DNA from: an uncultured bacterium
Lineage (GTDB): Bacteria > Bacteroidota > Rhodothermia > Rhodothermales > UBA10348
Assembly (NCBI GenBank): GCA_943788505.1
Contig: CALSQR010000002.1
Coordinates: 124,001 to 188,000, forward strand
Length of the DNA stretch: 64,000 nt
Reading direction: 5' to 3'
Shown here: positions 18,720 to 27,776 of the stretch, in pieces
How positions within the stretch are numbered: position 1 is the stretch's first letter
Layout of the letters: each line of letters begins with the position of its first letter
Program-made: the position numbers and the translations under genes
Notes under the pieces: model-generated
Seen by the model: only the letters and a program-made list of their open reading frames with translations
Database searches by the model: none
Told to the model about the DNA's origin: nothing

Positions 18720-19010
18720 TCAGTCACCATGTCCCAAATGAAGGGACAATTCGTTCAGTAAGCCACGTACGGCTAGCAGCTTATCCACGTTCTCCGTGAG
18801 CTGAACTACCGCAGCTGCGATGTCTTCAAGGGGGCCTTCAAGGTCTCCTTTCATTCCCAGTGCGTTGGTCAACTCGCTGATCAATTCGACGTTTCCTGAT
18901 ATCACCGATAATGGGTTGTTGATATCGTGATGAACGCGGGATAGTTGCCCCCGGATTGCCTCCAGTTGCTCCAAAAATTGATCGCGTGATATGGCGTCGT
19001 TTGATGTCAT
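18720..19010 (-). CDS. Stand-alone histidine phosphoacceptor (HisKA-like) protein
   Basis: Only 96 residues. LSRVHHDINNPLSVISGNVE (23-42) is a histidine-kinase H-box, with His28 as the probable phosphorylated residue. The rest is a second helix and tail, so it resembles a bare dimerisation/phosphotransfer hairpin. No ATP-binding (HATPase) domain follows within the frame or nearby. It starts 6 bases after the PAS sensor gene. The two together have sensor and phosphoacceptor but no kinase. It may be a phosphotransfer protein, a Spo0B-like intermediate or a degenerate kinase. Confidence 0.7.
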   Translation of the reverse strand: MTSNDAISRDQFLEQLEAIRGQLSRVHHDINNPLSVISGNVELISELTNALGMKGDLEGPLEDIAAAVVQLTENVDKLLAVRGLLNELSLHLGHGD

Positions 19011-19016
19011 CTTGGG

Positions 19017-21164
19017 CTATGAATCCATTTCTTGCAGGGGCGGTTCCCCTTTCCCAGAGGCCTTCGACGTGAGGACACCTGTAAATGCTGCCCAAAGCAC
19101 CCCAACAGGACCGGAATCAGCTGTTTCAATCTCTGAGGCGTGCCATCTTGCTGGCACGATGCCATCCTTTGTGCGCACTTTTAGTTCCTGACTTCGTTCG
19201 TCCGGATCTGAATCCAGCCATTGCATAAATAATTTTCGCTCCTTCGAATGGGGAAAAATTAATTTCGTGAAGCGTTGCAGATCCCCGATTTCCTCTTGCT
19301 CATGACCAGTCAGTTCTTTTCCAGCTGGGGACCAATAAATCGTTTGTCCCTCTTCATTGAATGCAACGGCAATATGACCCATCGCATGAAGAACCTGATC
19401 AGCTAGTGCAATCTTTTTCTTGTCGGAAGACGGGGTTGGTTGTGTGGCAGGCTGAGGAGCTGACGGTGAGTCGTTCGATGATGCAGACTTAGGAGCTGAC
19501 GGTGAGTCGTTCGATGACGCAGACTTAGAAGCTGATGGTGAGTCGTTCGATGACGCAGACTTAGGCGCATCCTCGCTTGCATCCACTTTCGCCTGATTGG
19601 GCGCCGATTTGTCAGGTTGTTCGGACACCTCTAGTGTCGGAATGAGATGGGCACCATCGCCAGATAGATGGCTCATTCCCTCCAAGGCCAGCGAGTCCAG
19701 TTCCAGGGCTGATTGTTCGTCGCCTGAAAAGTCTTCACCACGAAACAGCGCCAAGATAGCATCTGGCACCATGGAGACTGATTCAGCTGGCGTCGCGGCA
19801 AAGTCTGGTGCCCGATAATCGGCGGCCGCAGAAGCTGGCGTCGCGGAAGATGACGTCGCCGCAGCTGACGCCGGAGAAGGCTCCATCGTGGTAGCTTTCG
19901 TGGCCATCTCGTCAAAAAGTGTAGGATCATTCGGCAGATTATCATACTCAGTGCCAAAAGAGTCTGATCCACCCAAACCGCTCGCGCCGGCAGCTTCAGA
20001 TCTATCGCCAGAACCATTTGTGACTACCTGTTCAAGTACCGTCACATCCTCCATAATGATGAGATGTGCCATCCCTCCTTCAATCGGAAACGGATTAATG
20101 GTCATCAGAAGTGAATGTCGCTCACCCATGACCGAAGCATTGTCGATTCGAAGTCGCCTCACACCCAGTTTGGAGGACGCACTATTTGCAAACCACGTAT
20201 CCAGTCGGTCTACAGGAAGAAAATCTGATAGTAGTGCGAGAGGGCGCCCACTAATCCATTGTCGATCGATACCCGTGCCATTTGCCAAACTGTCGTTGCA
20301 ATCAAGGATACGGCCATCGGGTCCTCTCAAGAGCACCCAACTAGGTACGATGTCGAAAAGGGTTCTGAATTGGCGCGATGAAAGGTTGGAGGCGAGGCCC
20401 CTACTGCTTGTCATCCTGGCAAGGTCGACGACCGTGTCAGAATGTCCCCCCAACTGCTTTTCTGTTTCAGCCAATAACCGATCCAACGCAGCGGGAGCAA
20501 TGGTACCTCCCCTGAGAAATTCATATAGGCGCTCATCAATCTTACGCAATGGTTTCGAAACGCTCGTCTGTAACGTGTCTATTACTATAGCGGAACTGAT
20601 AACCCACAAAATGAGACTCACACCGAGAAAGATACTCGCGATGAGGATCCACGAAGGGAGAATGCTAATCGGGCGAGAAACAACAACGACGTGGCGTCCA
20701 ACTTCGACCGAATTGAGGCTCGTCATCATCAATCGTTGGTCTCCGAATTGAATCTCTTCCTGATGGAGCCCTGTCGACTGGTTGCGAACTAGGTCCCACC
20801 AACGCGATTCGAGGGGATACCCGATCTCAGCAGGGAGGCTAGAATCCAGAATGTCACCCGTGGCGCTGAGCACCCAAACGCGCTCAAAACCTCTGTTTCG
20901 AGCTAAAACAGACAATCCATGGTGTTCTGCATGGACCGCTGATGATGTCTCGAATATGGTCCTGACACCTGCCCGTTGATCGGCAGTCATCTGCCGTTGT
21001 AATAACCCGGCCTCTCGATACGAAAGGCCTGCAGCGAGCAGTAAGAGAAACAGACCGATCGGCAACAATATTCTTGTGGCGATGCGTCGCAACGGAATGC
21101 CCAATCGAACGGCAGAAGTTCGGGTCACGGTAGTACTTGGAGGTTCTTGGAGGTGTCCGACCAC
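19017..21164 (-). CDS. Membrane PAS-domain sensor without kinase domain
   Basis: 715 residues from GTG 21162-21164, which has GGAG upstream. TM1 is about 27-48, an extracytoplasmic domain 49-170, TM2 about 172-197, then a HAMP-like helix. The first PAS domain, about 268-385, includes FRTLFDIVPSWVLLRGPDGR. A Ser/Ala/Asp-rich linker follows with 12-residue tandem repeats. The second PAS, about 590-690, includes HAMGHIAVAFNEEGQTIYWS. There is no H-box or ATPase. It follows the LON-domain gene by 40 bases and precedes the H-box protein by 6. It probably senses an envelope signal and passes it on through the downstream protein; this is inference. Confidence 0.75.
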   Translation of the reverse strand: MVGHLQEPPSTTVTRTSAVRLGIPLRRIATRILLPIGLFLLLLAAGLSYREAGLLQRQMTADQRAGVRTIFETSSAVHAEHHGLSVLARNRGFERVWVLSATGDILDSSLPAEIGYPLESRWWDLVRNQSTGLHQEEIQFGDQRLMMTSLNSVEVGRHVVVVSRPISILPSWILIASIFLGVSLILWVISSAIVIDTLQTSVSKPLRKIDERLYEFLRGGTIAPAALDRLLAETEKQLGGHSDTVVDLARMTSSRGLASNLSSRQFRTLFDIVPSWVLLRGPDGRILDCNDSLANGTGIDRQWISGRPLALLSDFLPVDRLDTWFANSASSKLGVRRLRIDNASVMGERHSLLMTINPFPIEGGMAHLIIMEDVTVLEQVVTNGSGDRSEAAGASGLGGSDSFGTEYDNLPNDPTLFDEMATKATTMEPSPASAAATSSSATPASAAADYRAPDFAATPAESVSMVPDAILALFRGEDFSGDEQSALELDSLALEGMSHLSGDGAHLIPTLEVSEQPDKSAPNQAKVDASEDAPKSASSNDSPSASKSASSNDSPSAPKSASSNDSPSAPQPATQPTPSSDKKKIALADQVLHAMGHIAVAFNEEGQTIYWSPAGKELTGHEQEEIGDLQRFTKLIFPHSKERKLFMQWLDSDPDERSQELKVRTKDGIVPARWHASEIETADSGPVGVLWAAFTGVLTSKASGKGEPPLQEMDS
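19456..19563 (-). repeat. Three 36-base tandem repeats in the sensor linker
   Basis: Units at 19456-19491, 19492-19527 and 19528-19563 differ by a few bases and encode the linker peptide SASSNDSPSA(S/P)K three times. The length keeps frame, so unit number can vary without breaking the protein. It is a coding repeat, not a CRISPR. Confidence 0.9.
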
Positions 21165-21203
21165 CTATCTCCAAAATCCGTGCCACCATCAGGCTAAGCT
21201 AGT

Positions 21204-21836
21204 TTATACTTCAGGTGGGAAGTCCTTGAAATGACCATTTGATTTGATTTTCTGACGTATCGATTCTGCTCCCTCGACCGCAGGGATGAAGCGTTCCAAA
21301 TGAGTTATCAAATACTCTACCCGCATCGACTCTGCTCGAGTTTCGAGCACGGTCTGCTTTTGCTCCAGATTAAGACCTGCGTTATGAGCCACAAAAAATG
21401 ACAACCTATCACGGTTTTCATACAGAGAAGGTGATGGCGTCCTACCCGCTAATTCCAACAGTTTGATATGCTGCGCGATCAACCTATCCACCTGTGCCGA
21501 TTCAGCAGCTGATGGCAAATCCAAAATGGCCTCGAAATCAGCGGTGAGATAACTGCGCTTATTGTGTACCTGAAGAACCTTGAAGCGCTCTTGTCCAGTA
21601 ACAATAATGTTTTTTGATCCATCCTCGAAGGATTCGGTAATCTTACTGACCTTTGCCACGCACCCGACTTCCTTCATTTTACCCTCCTGAGAAAGTAGTA
21701 CACCGAACGGAATATCCTGCGTCGTACAATCGTTTAGCATCTCTTGATATCGATCTTCAAAGATGTGCAGAGGCAGCACCTCGTCTGGATAAAGAACAAG
21801 GTCCAGTGGAAACAGGGGGAGTTGATCTAGTGCCAT
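21204..21836 (-). CDS. LON peptidase substrate-binding domain protein
   Basis: 210 residues and no protease domain. The N-terminus, LPLFPLDLVLYPDEVLPLHI then FEDRYQEML, is the classic start of a LON substrate-binding (PUA-like) domain. A strand-rich core (EGKMKEVGCVAKVSKI) and a helical C-terminus follow. Stand-alone versions occur in many bacteria with unsettled roles, possibly in protein quality control. It is upstream of the PAS sensor with 40 bases between and probably co-transcribed. It diverges from the barrel gene at 21969. Confidence 0.9.
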   Translation of the reverse strand: MALDQLPLFPLDLVLYPDEVLPLHIFEDRYQEMLNDCTTQDIPFGVLLSQEGKMKEVGCVAKVSKITESFEDGSKNIIVTGQERFKVLQVHNKRSYLTADFEAILDLPSAAESAQVDRLIAQHIKLLELAGRTPSPSLYENRDRLSFFVAHNAGLNLEQKQTVLETRAESMRVEYLITHLERFIPAVEGAESIRQKIKSNGHFKDFPPEV

Positions 21837-21968
21837 GAGCAGAAGCTTCCTTGGGATTGGGTGTTTTGAATGTTCTACTTGAACCGCAGCCCTCGGTGCC
21901 GGTTAGTGACCCGATGCTTACTTTTTATTCGGCTAATTCATGAATCCGTACGGATCCCGAGGGGACGC

Positions 21969-23399
21969 ATGACCGCAGGGAAAAGAATTATTTCGGCTTT
22001 CGAAGGAACGCATCGAAGCGGTTTTTTCCGTTTCGCCTGTAAGACCACAGTGGCCCGCCTGCGAGTCACATGTTGCCTTATCGTCCTTGTATGTCTGTCA
22101 TTTCCAGGAGAATCCGTTTCTCAGCCCTGGGTTTTTGGATCAAAGGATGATCCCAATGAACAAGCATCCATGGCTTGGTGGGAGGCATACGGGCAACTAG
22201 ACCTAGCTGGAGGCTTTTCCTTGATAGGGCCGCAATGGCGCGGAGCAGGACACATCGACTTTCTACAGCACAGATCAAGTACCTCCCTTCGCATGCAGGC
22301 GACGCTGAGGTCTGGCATTTATGGTCTCAATGAAAGTGAAACGGACGAATGGGAAGATCTTCTTCGCGTGCTCCAATATGCTCGATGGCGATCGATAGAT
22401 CAAAGTAGCTACGTCCGGCTTGGACCCCTTAACCGAACACGATTTGGAGCTGGACATTTAGTCAATTTCTTAAGTTCAGAAACCGTCTGGGATGATCGAA
22501 CGATCGGCGTTGAAACCCAGTTGAAAGGCAATCGAAGCCTTATTGAGGCTTTTACCTCAGACGTCACAGCGGCATCCTTAACAGGAATACGGTTCCAGTT
22601 GGTTCCTTTTGGCCAAGCAGAAACTGGCCTCGGTTCGCTCAGGATTGGTCTTGCGGCCGTTCAAGATTTTTCCATCGATACTACCCCAGGACAGCCATTC
22701 AGAGGACTGGAGGGAGAGGTACGAATGACTGCGTACCAAAGCGGTAGTTTTGATTTCGTCCCATTTGCCAGTTTTGCCCGAATACCTGAGTACGGTCAAG
22801 GACTTATGGTCGGAGCAAGCCTCGAAAATGCCAACTTCATCGATATGGCGAGGCTTCACCTTACTCTTGCGCTCCAGTACAATAGTTCTGATTTCCGATC
22901 CGGCTACTTCGGCAGTTTCTACCAAGTAAGTAACCCTGTCCGTCATATTGCTCAGGGTGTGGACCCCACCCAATTGGATATCCCGTTAAGGGACGTTGAA
23001 CGGGGTAATTCAGTACATGCTGAGGCACGCATTTTATTTTTCGAACGATTCGAATTGTGGTATGCCTTTATGAGGTACCACGGGGTACAGCAATTGAGCG
23101 AATACCACCTCCGACTGTTTTTCAGGGCTCCACGATTCGTCCTCTCAGTCGCTCAGGATCGAAGAGGGCTGAAGGGTTTTGCTTCCCTATTCGGAAACTT
23201 GGGTGATGAAAACCGACTGCGATTCCAGTTTGATCTTCATCTTTTGCGTCAGTTGTGGGTCATGATCGATGCTCACTATACCTATCAGGCACAGGTTGCA
23301 GTCGAAGCTGATGGGGCAGACGGCATCCGAGCCGTCGGGGAGCCATTTGTGATTCAACGTCGCTTCGATCCGTTGATTGGACTACGCCTTCAGTTCTGA
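21969..23399 (+). CDS. Predicted outer-membrane beta-barrel protein, unknown function
   Basis: About 476 residues from ATG 21969, chosen because GAGGGG precedes it and because it brings the signal sequence (RVTCCLIVLVCLSFPGESVS) closer to the N-terminus. The mature part has regular alternating strands (SSYVRLGPLNRTRFGAGHLV, LMVGASLENANFIDMARLHL) and ends in the aromatic LRLQF, as barrels do. It resembles large uncharacterised barrels of Bacteroidota. No pore-specific motif is recognised. It ends 40 bases before the ArsC-like start. The barrel call is reasonable; the function is unknown. Confidence 0.65.
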   Translation: MTAGKRIISAFEGTHRSGFFRFACKTTVARLRVTCCLIVLVCLSFPGESVSQPWVFGSKDDPNEQASMAWWEAYGQLDLAGGFSLIGPQWRGAGHIDFLQHRSSTSLRMQATLRSGIYGLNESETDEWEDLLRVLQYARWRSIDQSSYVRLGPLNRTRFGAGHLVNFLSSETVWDDRTIGVETQLKGNRSLIEAFTSDVTAASLTGIRFQLVPFGQAETGLGSLRIGLAAVQDFSIDTTPGQPFRGLEGEVRMTAYQSGSFDFVPFASFARIPEYGQGLMVGASLENANFIDMARLHLTLALQYNSSDFRSGYFGSFYQVSNPVRHIAQGVDPTQLDIPLRDVERGNSVHAEARILFFERFELWYAFMRYHGVQQLSEYHLRLFFRAPRFVLSVAQDRRGLKGFASLFGNLGDENRLRFQFDLHLLRQLWVMIDAHYTYQAQVAVEADGADGIRAVGEPFVIQRRFDPLIGLRLQF

Positions 23400-23439
23400 G
23401 CCTTCCCACCTATTGCACATTAGACGACCTGATGATAGC

Positions 23440-23844
23440 GTGAAAAGCATCCTCTTTCTTTGCTCACACAATAGTGCACGCTCGCAGCTGGCAGAGGCTC
23501 TCATGCGTGATCTCTTCGGGGACCGATACGTGGTATATAGTGCCGGTACTGAGGCTACATTCGTAAAACCACCCGTCCCCATAGTGCTCTCGGAAATTGG
23601 TATTGACCCCTCCTCGCTTTGGTCAAAAACCACCAGCCAACTGGACGAGCCGACTACAGACATCGTTGTGACCGTGTGTGACGATGCACTGGAGAATTGT
23701 CCGTTTCGGCCAGCTCGCGAGCGCACGATTCATCGTGCATTTAGCGATCCTTCTAGTAAAGGAAGCAGTCCAGAGGAAAACTTAGAGGCCTTCCGCAAGA
23801 CACGTGATGAGATCAGAACGTGGTTGATCCAAACATTCAGCTAA
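23440..23844 (+). CDS. arsC: ArsC-type arsenate reductase / low-molecular-weight phosphatase family
   Basis: About 134 residues from GTG 23440, giving MKSILFLCSHNSARS, the normal family N-terminus; a TTG at 23377 inside the upstream gene is less likely. The P-loop CSHNSARS has Cys8. The thioredoxin-linked ArsC cysteine pair is also present (Cys80 in VTVCDDALENCP, Cys87), as is the Asp-Pro loop FSDPSS. That supports arsenate reduction rather than plain tyrosine phosphatase activity. No arsR or arsenite pump is adjacent. It ends 22 bases from the convergent glyQS stop. Confidence 0.85.
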   Translation: MKSILFLCSHNSARSQLAEALMRDLFGDRYVVYSAGTEATFVKPPVPIVLSEIGIDPSSLWSKTTSQLDEPTTDIVVTVCDDALENCPFRPARERTIHRAFSDPSSKGSSPEENLEAFRKTRDEIRTWLIQTFS

Positions 23845-23866
23845 GCGATCGAGCGCTGCCTCGCTG

Positions 23867-25303
23867 TTAGGACGTTTCCCAGTTATTGATCTGATCGATC
23901 AAGTATCCCGGGACGTTTTCCATTGGAAGACGTTCTTGCTGCATCGAATCACGGTCACGAACGGTGACCGTTCCTTCTTCAACCGACTCGCCATCGATCG
24001 TGATGCAGTAAGGCGTTCCAATTTCGTCCATTCTGCGATAGCGACGACCGATCGCCCCTTTCTCATCATAGAACGTATTGAAATGCTCCTTGAGCATGTC
24101 TTCCATCTTGTGCGCCTGTTCTGGCATGCCGTCTTTTTTGACCAGCGGCAGAATTCCAACGGTAACTGGGGCGAGTTTGGGATGGAATTTGAGAACGGTA
24201 CGAGAATCTCCTCCAACCTCCTCTTCTCTGTACGCTTCACAGAGTAGTGTGAGGATAGTACGGTCCAACCCTGCTGACGTCTCTACGACGTATGGAATAT
24301 ATTTTTCATTGGCCAATTGGTCGAAATATTCCATTTTCTTCCCGGAATGCTCCTGATGAGCGCCCAGGTCAAAGTCTGTCCGACTATGGATTCCTTCTAC
24401 TTCTTGCCATCCGATCGGGAATTCATACTGGATGTCCTGCGCCGCATCTGCATAATGGGCAAGCTTTTCGTGTTCGTGCCAACGTAGTTTCGATGGACGC
24501 ACCCCGTTGTCAATATGCCATTGCATTCTCTCCTCTCGCCAAGCTTCAAATGCTTCCATCTGCGAGCCTGGCTTAACAAAATATTGCATTTCCATCTGCT
24601 CAAATTCGCGCATGCGGAAGATGAACTGACGGGCCACAATCTCATTCCTGAACGCCTTACCAATCTGAGCGATACCGAACGGTACTTGATGACGACCCGT
24701 CTCGCGCACATTGTGGAAGTTCACAAAAATGCCCTGTGCCGTTTCGGGACGAAGGTAAATTTTGTTGTCTGCATTCGTGATCGGTCCGATGTGAGTATCA
24801 AACATCAAGTTGAACTGCCGCACTTCCGTCCAATCGAACATGCCAGAATCAGGAGACCTGATTTCCTCGGTCATGATAATGTCATATAGTGCCTTTGCTG
24901 CATCGTCTGCGTTTAGCGCATCGACCAGATCCGAATAGACCCGTTCGGCTTCATCGTCTTTGCCCTTACGACGAAGTCGATCAATGTGACCTTCGATCAA
25001 CTGATCGGCGCGGTACCTCATTTTCGAGGTTTTGTCGTCGATCATAGGGTCGTTGAATGCATCAACGTGCCCTGAGGCCTTCCAAGTAGTGGGATGCATC
25101 AGGATAGCCGCATCCAGACCGGATACATTATCGTGACGATACACCATTGAATTCCACCAGCGCTGTGTAACGTTGCGCTTTAGCTCAACGCCAAGTGGTC
25201 CATAATCATAGGTAGCCGAGAGGCCCCCGTAAATTTCGGACGACTGGAAAATGAATCCACGGCGCTTAGAAAGGGAGACAATTTTTTCAAACAGGTCGGA
25301 CAT
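23867..25303 (-). CDS. glyQS: Glycyl-tRNA synthetase, dimeric class II type
   Basis: 478 residues. It charges tRNA-Gly with glycine in the cytoplasm. Family features include RGFIFQSSEIYGGLSATYDY at the N-terminus, motif 2 in FRNEIVARQFIFRMREFEQM, RPETAQGIFVNF, and a C-terminal anticodon-binding domain (KFHPKLAPVTVGILPLVKKD). It is the single-chain alpha2 type found in Bacteroidota, archaea and eukaryotes, not the alpha2beta2 enzyme. It is transcribed alone, converging with arsC. Confidence 0.97.
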   Translation of the reverse strand: MSDLFEKIVSLSKRRGFIFQSSEIYGGLSATYDYGPLGVELKRNVTQRWWNSMVYRHDNVSGLDAAILMHPTTWKASGHVDAFNDPMIDDKTSKMRYRADQLIEGHIDRLRRKGKDDEAERVYSDLVDALNADDAAKALYDIIMTEEIRSPDSGMFDWTEVRQFNLMFDTHIGPITNADNKIYLRPETAQGIFVNFHNVRETGRHQVPFGIAQIGKAFRNEIVARQFIFRMREFEQMEMQYFVKPGSQMEAFEAWREERMQWHIDNGVRPSKLRWHEHEKLAHYADAAQDIQYEFPIGWQEVEGIHSRTDFDLGAHQEHSGKKMEYFDQLANEKYIPYVVETSAGLDRTILTLLCEAYREEEVGGDSRTVLKFHPKLAPVTVGILPLVKKDGMPEQAHKMEDMLKEHFNTFYDEKGAIGRRYRRMDEIGTPYCITIDGESVEEGTVTVRDRDSMQQERLPMENVPGYLIDQINNWETS

Positions 25304-25458
25304 GGGTCCCTGGCGGTTTCTCTGGGGAGGACAGCAATTAAGAGTCAGAAGGTACGCATTTGGATTGACCTGAGAGCAGACAAGGATTGAAGATCCCGGT
25401 GAAATCGCGACACTGGGAATTAGATCTGCTTAGCCTCTCGATGTGGAGAGTACCATCA

Positions 25459-26190
25459 TCAAGCACTCGCCGTCAATCCTCGTTCGGCGAGTGAGGTCCA
25501 GTTGTCACCTGCAATAATTACATGGTCTCGAACCGGGATACCGACAATTCGTCCTGCCTCAACCAATTGGCGTGTTACAACCACATCCTCCCTGCTCGGC
25601 TCTGGATTACCAGACGGGTGATTATGAATGCAGATTATGGCTGCAGCATGTTCAAGGATTGCTCGGCGGAAAATGAGCCGCGGCTCAACAATACTTGATG
25701 CTAATCCTCCTTCACTAGCTGTGAAATCAGCTATTCTGACGTGGGCTGTATTGAGTAAGATAACTTGGAATATTTCACGCTTGAGATCGGACATAGTCGG
25801 CCCGTATTCCCGAAAGACATCAGAAGGACTGCGGAAGGCAGCCGCCTTTTCCCTGGGTGTCTGTGGGAGTCGGCGCGCCAGTTCGAATGTCGCTGCCAGC
25901 CGCGAAGCCTTGGTGGGTCCAACCCCTTCTAATCCCATGAAATCGCGCACGCTACGCGCAGCCATTCCTCGAATGGATTTCCATGTCCGTACCATGGATT
26001 CAGCTACGTTTAGACTGGACCTATTTCGTGCGCCTGTACCTAGAATCAGTGCCAACAGTTCGGCATCCGTAAGTACATGCACGCCATGCCGGAAAAGCTT
26101 TTCTCGCGGAAAACCTGCTTTCAGGGCTGCAATAGCTTGTTGATTCCCATAGGATGTGACCTGCTCTGCTTTAACTGACGTATTGTCCAC
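25459..26190 (-). CDS. radC: RadC-family JAB/MPN-domain protein
   Basis: 243 residues. A helix-hairpin-helix region (about 45-105, LEGVGPTKASRLAA) leads into a JAB-like metalloprotease fold. The signature IHNHPSGNPEPSREDVV has His189, His191, Ser193 and Asp202. Named RadC for an early link to DNA repair that has been disputed; the true activity is uncertain. It lies between glyQS and rho on the same strand with gaps of 155 and 86 bases. Confidence 0.93.
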   Translation of the reverse strand: MDNTSVKAEQVTSYGNQQAIAALKAGFPREKLFRHGVHVLTDAELLALILGTGARNRSSLNVAESMVRTWKSIRGMAARSVRDFMGLEGVGPTKASRLAATFELARRLPQTPREKAAAFRSPSDVFREYGPTMSDLKREIFQVILLNTAHVRIADFTASEGGLASSIVEPRLIFRRAILEHAAAIICIHNHPSGNPEPSREDVVVTRQLVEAGRIVGIPVRDHVIIAGDNWTSLAERGLTASA

Positions 26191-26276
26191 TCAAGACCCG
26201 CTTTTTAAGCAAGACCCACTTGGCAGTTAAACATACCCTTTCGACATCGGTCAGACCTGTCAATACTCGTCCCGAG

Positions 26277-27398
26277 TCATTCAGGACGTGATGGTATCAG
26301 GTCGTGTAGCAGGTCTTCGTTTGACGGACTCTGCTGCATGTGCCGCTGGAGGGCAATCATGGCATCCACAGGTGATCGACTGTTCAGAGCACGGAAAAGG
26401 CGATGGTGCTGATCGATAAGATCCCGATCAATGAGCAATTCCTCGTTGCGTGTGCCGCTCTTGCGCAGGTTGATCGCTGGGTAGATTCGTTTGTCAGCCA
26501 GTTCGCGATCCAGCACAATCTCTGCGTTACCCGTACCCTTGAACTCTTCAAAAATAACCTCGTCCATCCGGCTTCCGGTGTTGACCAGCGCCGTTGCGAT
26601 GATCGTAAGCGATCCGCCGCCCTCAATATTGCGCGCAGCACCAAAAATCTTCCGTGGAATGTTCATTGCCCGCGCATCGAGGCCGCCAGAAAGCGTACGC
26701 CCACTGCCCTGCTGGTACAAGTTAAAGTTGCGACCGAGTCGAGTGAGGGAATCGAGAAGCAGGACAACATCTTTGCCTTGTTCCACGAGGCGTTTGGCAT
26801 ATTCTAGCGAGAGCTGTGAAACGCGAACGTGATTGTCTTCATCTCGATCGTTAGAGGAAGCAAAGAGCATAGCCGATGTCGTCCGCTTAAAGTCCGTGAC
26901 TTCTTCTGGGCGTTCATCAACAAGAAGCGCCACAAGCGCGACTTCAGGATGATTTATGGTGATAGCGGCTGCAATCTCTTTCAGCAAAAAAGTTTTGCCA
27001 GTGCGCGGGGGTGCAACTATCAGCGCACGTTGCCCCTTCCCAATCGGTGCTGCCAGGTCGACAATGCGGGTGGTAAGATTCGTGGGCGATGTCACCAGAT
27101 TTAATTTCTCATCCGGATATATGATATGGCCTTTCTCGAAGTCATACGTACGCGCCCAATCATCGGGTGTCATGCCCATGACGGTGTCAATATGATTGAC
27201 CTGCATATCCCCTTTTCTGCCGGGCCTTAGTGTCCCTTCAACTATGACACCATCTCGGAGATTGTATCGCTTGATGATTGCTGGCGAGACAAATGAGTCT
27301 TTCTTGCCTTTTGGGATATCGTGCCGCGTTCCACGGATGAATCCGAATTTCTTGTCTCCGATGAGCTCAAGAATACCTGTAAACGACGTGCTGGCCAT
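26277..27398 (-). CDS. rho: Transcription termination factor Rho (short form)
   Basis: 373 residues. The RNA-binding cold-shock domain is at about 5-75 (GILELIGDKKFGFIR). The ATPase has Walker A APPRTGKT (129-136), Walker B in DVVLLLDSLTRLGRNF, and the conserved GALVNTGSRMDEVIFEEFKG-like block. As a hexameric helicase it ends transcription of untranslated RNA. It is shorter than E. coli Rho (419) and lacks both the N-terminal helical subdomain and the long N-terminal extension common in many Bacteroidota. A 378-base leader region precedes it. Confidence 0.97.
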   Translation of the reverse strand: MASTSFTGILELIGDKKFGFIRGTRHDIPKGKKDSFVSPAIIKRYNLRDGVIVEGTLRPGRKGDMQVNHIDTVMGMTPDDWARTYDFEKGHIIYPDEKLNLVTSPTNLTTRIVDLAAPIGKGQRALIVAPPRTGKTFLLKEIAAAITINHPEVALVALLVDERPEEVTDFKRTTSAMLFASSNDRDEDNHVRVSQLSLEYAKRLVEQGKDVVLLLDSLTRLGRNFNLYQQGSGRTLSGGLDARAMNIPRKIFGAARNIEGGGSLTIIATALVNTGSRMDEVIFEEFKGTGNAEIVLDRELADKRIYPAINLRKSGTRNEELLIDRDLIDQHHRLFRALNSRSPVDAMIALQRHMQQSPSNEDLLHDLIPSRPE

Positions 27399-27776
27399 AT
27401 ACTTTGGAAATGTTACCGGTCTCCGTTTCGATTCTAGAGGTGAACGAGACGCGGGGGATAAGAGATCTGCGATCGCTATCTTGGATCGTTAACTTGACCG
27501 GGCAGCGAAGAGGATGAACTGCTGATTGAAAGTCCAGTACTTGATGGACGTATCAATTACACCTTTTACTCTCAGCTATCGTTCACGGCCTTTAAACATA
27601 GCTATTGAGTGCTTTCAGCTAACGCTGCTAGAATCAATGGCATAAAGGCTGTTGCCGGTTACAGGGTTCCACCACAGGAACCCTAGCTGCAACCCAACAT
27701 GTTTTCCCGCCCATGCGGTCATGCTTGGCTGCAACCCTAATATAGAGTGATTTAGGCCCCCGGACAAAGACAACGC
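27399..27776. promoter_or_regulatory. Divergent intergenic region, rho / alpha-beta hydrolase
   Basis: 378 bases with no convincing gene. It contains a perfect inverted repeat, AGGGTTCC (27663-27670) with GGAACCCT (27677-27684). It also has a 10-base direct repeat GCTGCAACCC at about 27687 and 27731, and GCCTTTA/TAAAGGC arms near 27589 and 27643. TAATAT at about 27738 could be a -10 box for the plus-strand operon. These may be operator or leader elements for either side. Confidence 0.4.

Noticed and set aside
19456-19563. Three 36-base direct repeats looking like a tiny CRISPR array
   Set aside because: Units are adjacent with no spacers, keep the reading frame of the sensor gene and encode a Ser/Asp-rich linker; no cas genes are near.
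19888-20751. 287-codon open frame on the plus strand opposite the PAS sensor
   Set aside because: It is an antisense shadow of a well-supported coding region with Ser/Arg-rich, domain-free translation.
23377-23439. TTG start for the ArsC-like protein inside the upstream barrel gene
   Set aside because: GTG 23440 gives the standard family N-terminus directly before the P-loop strand.
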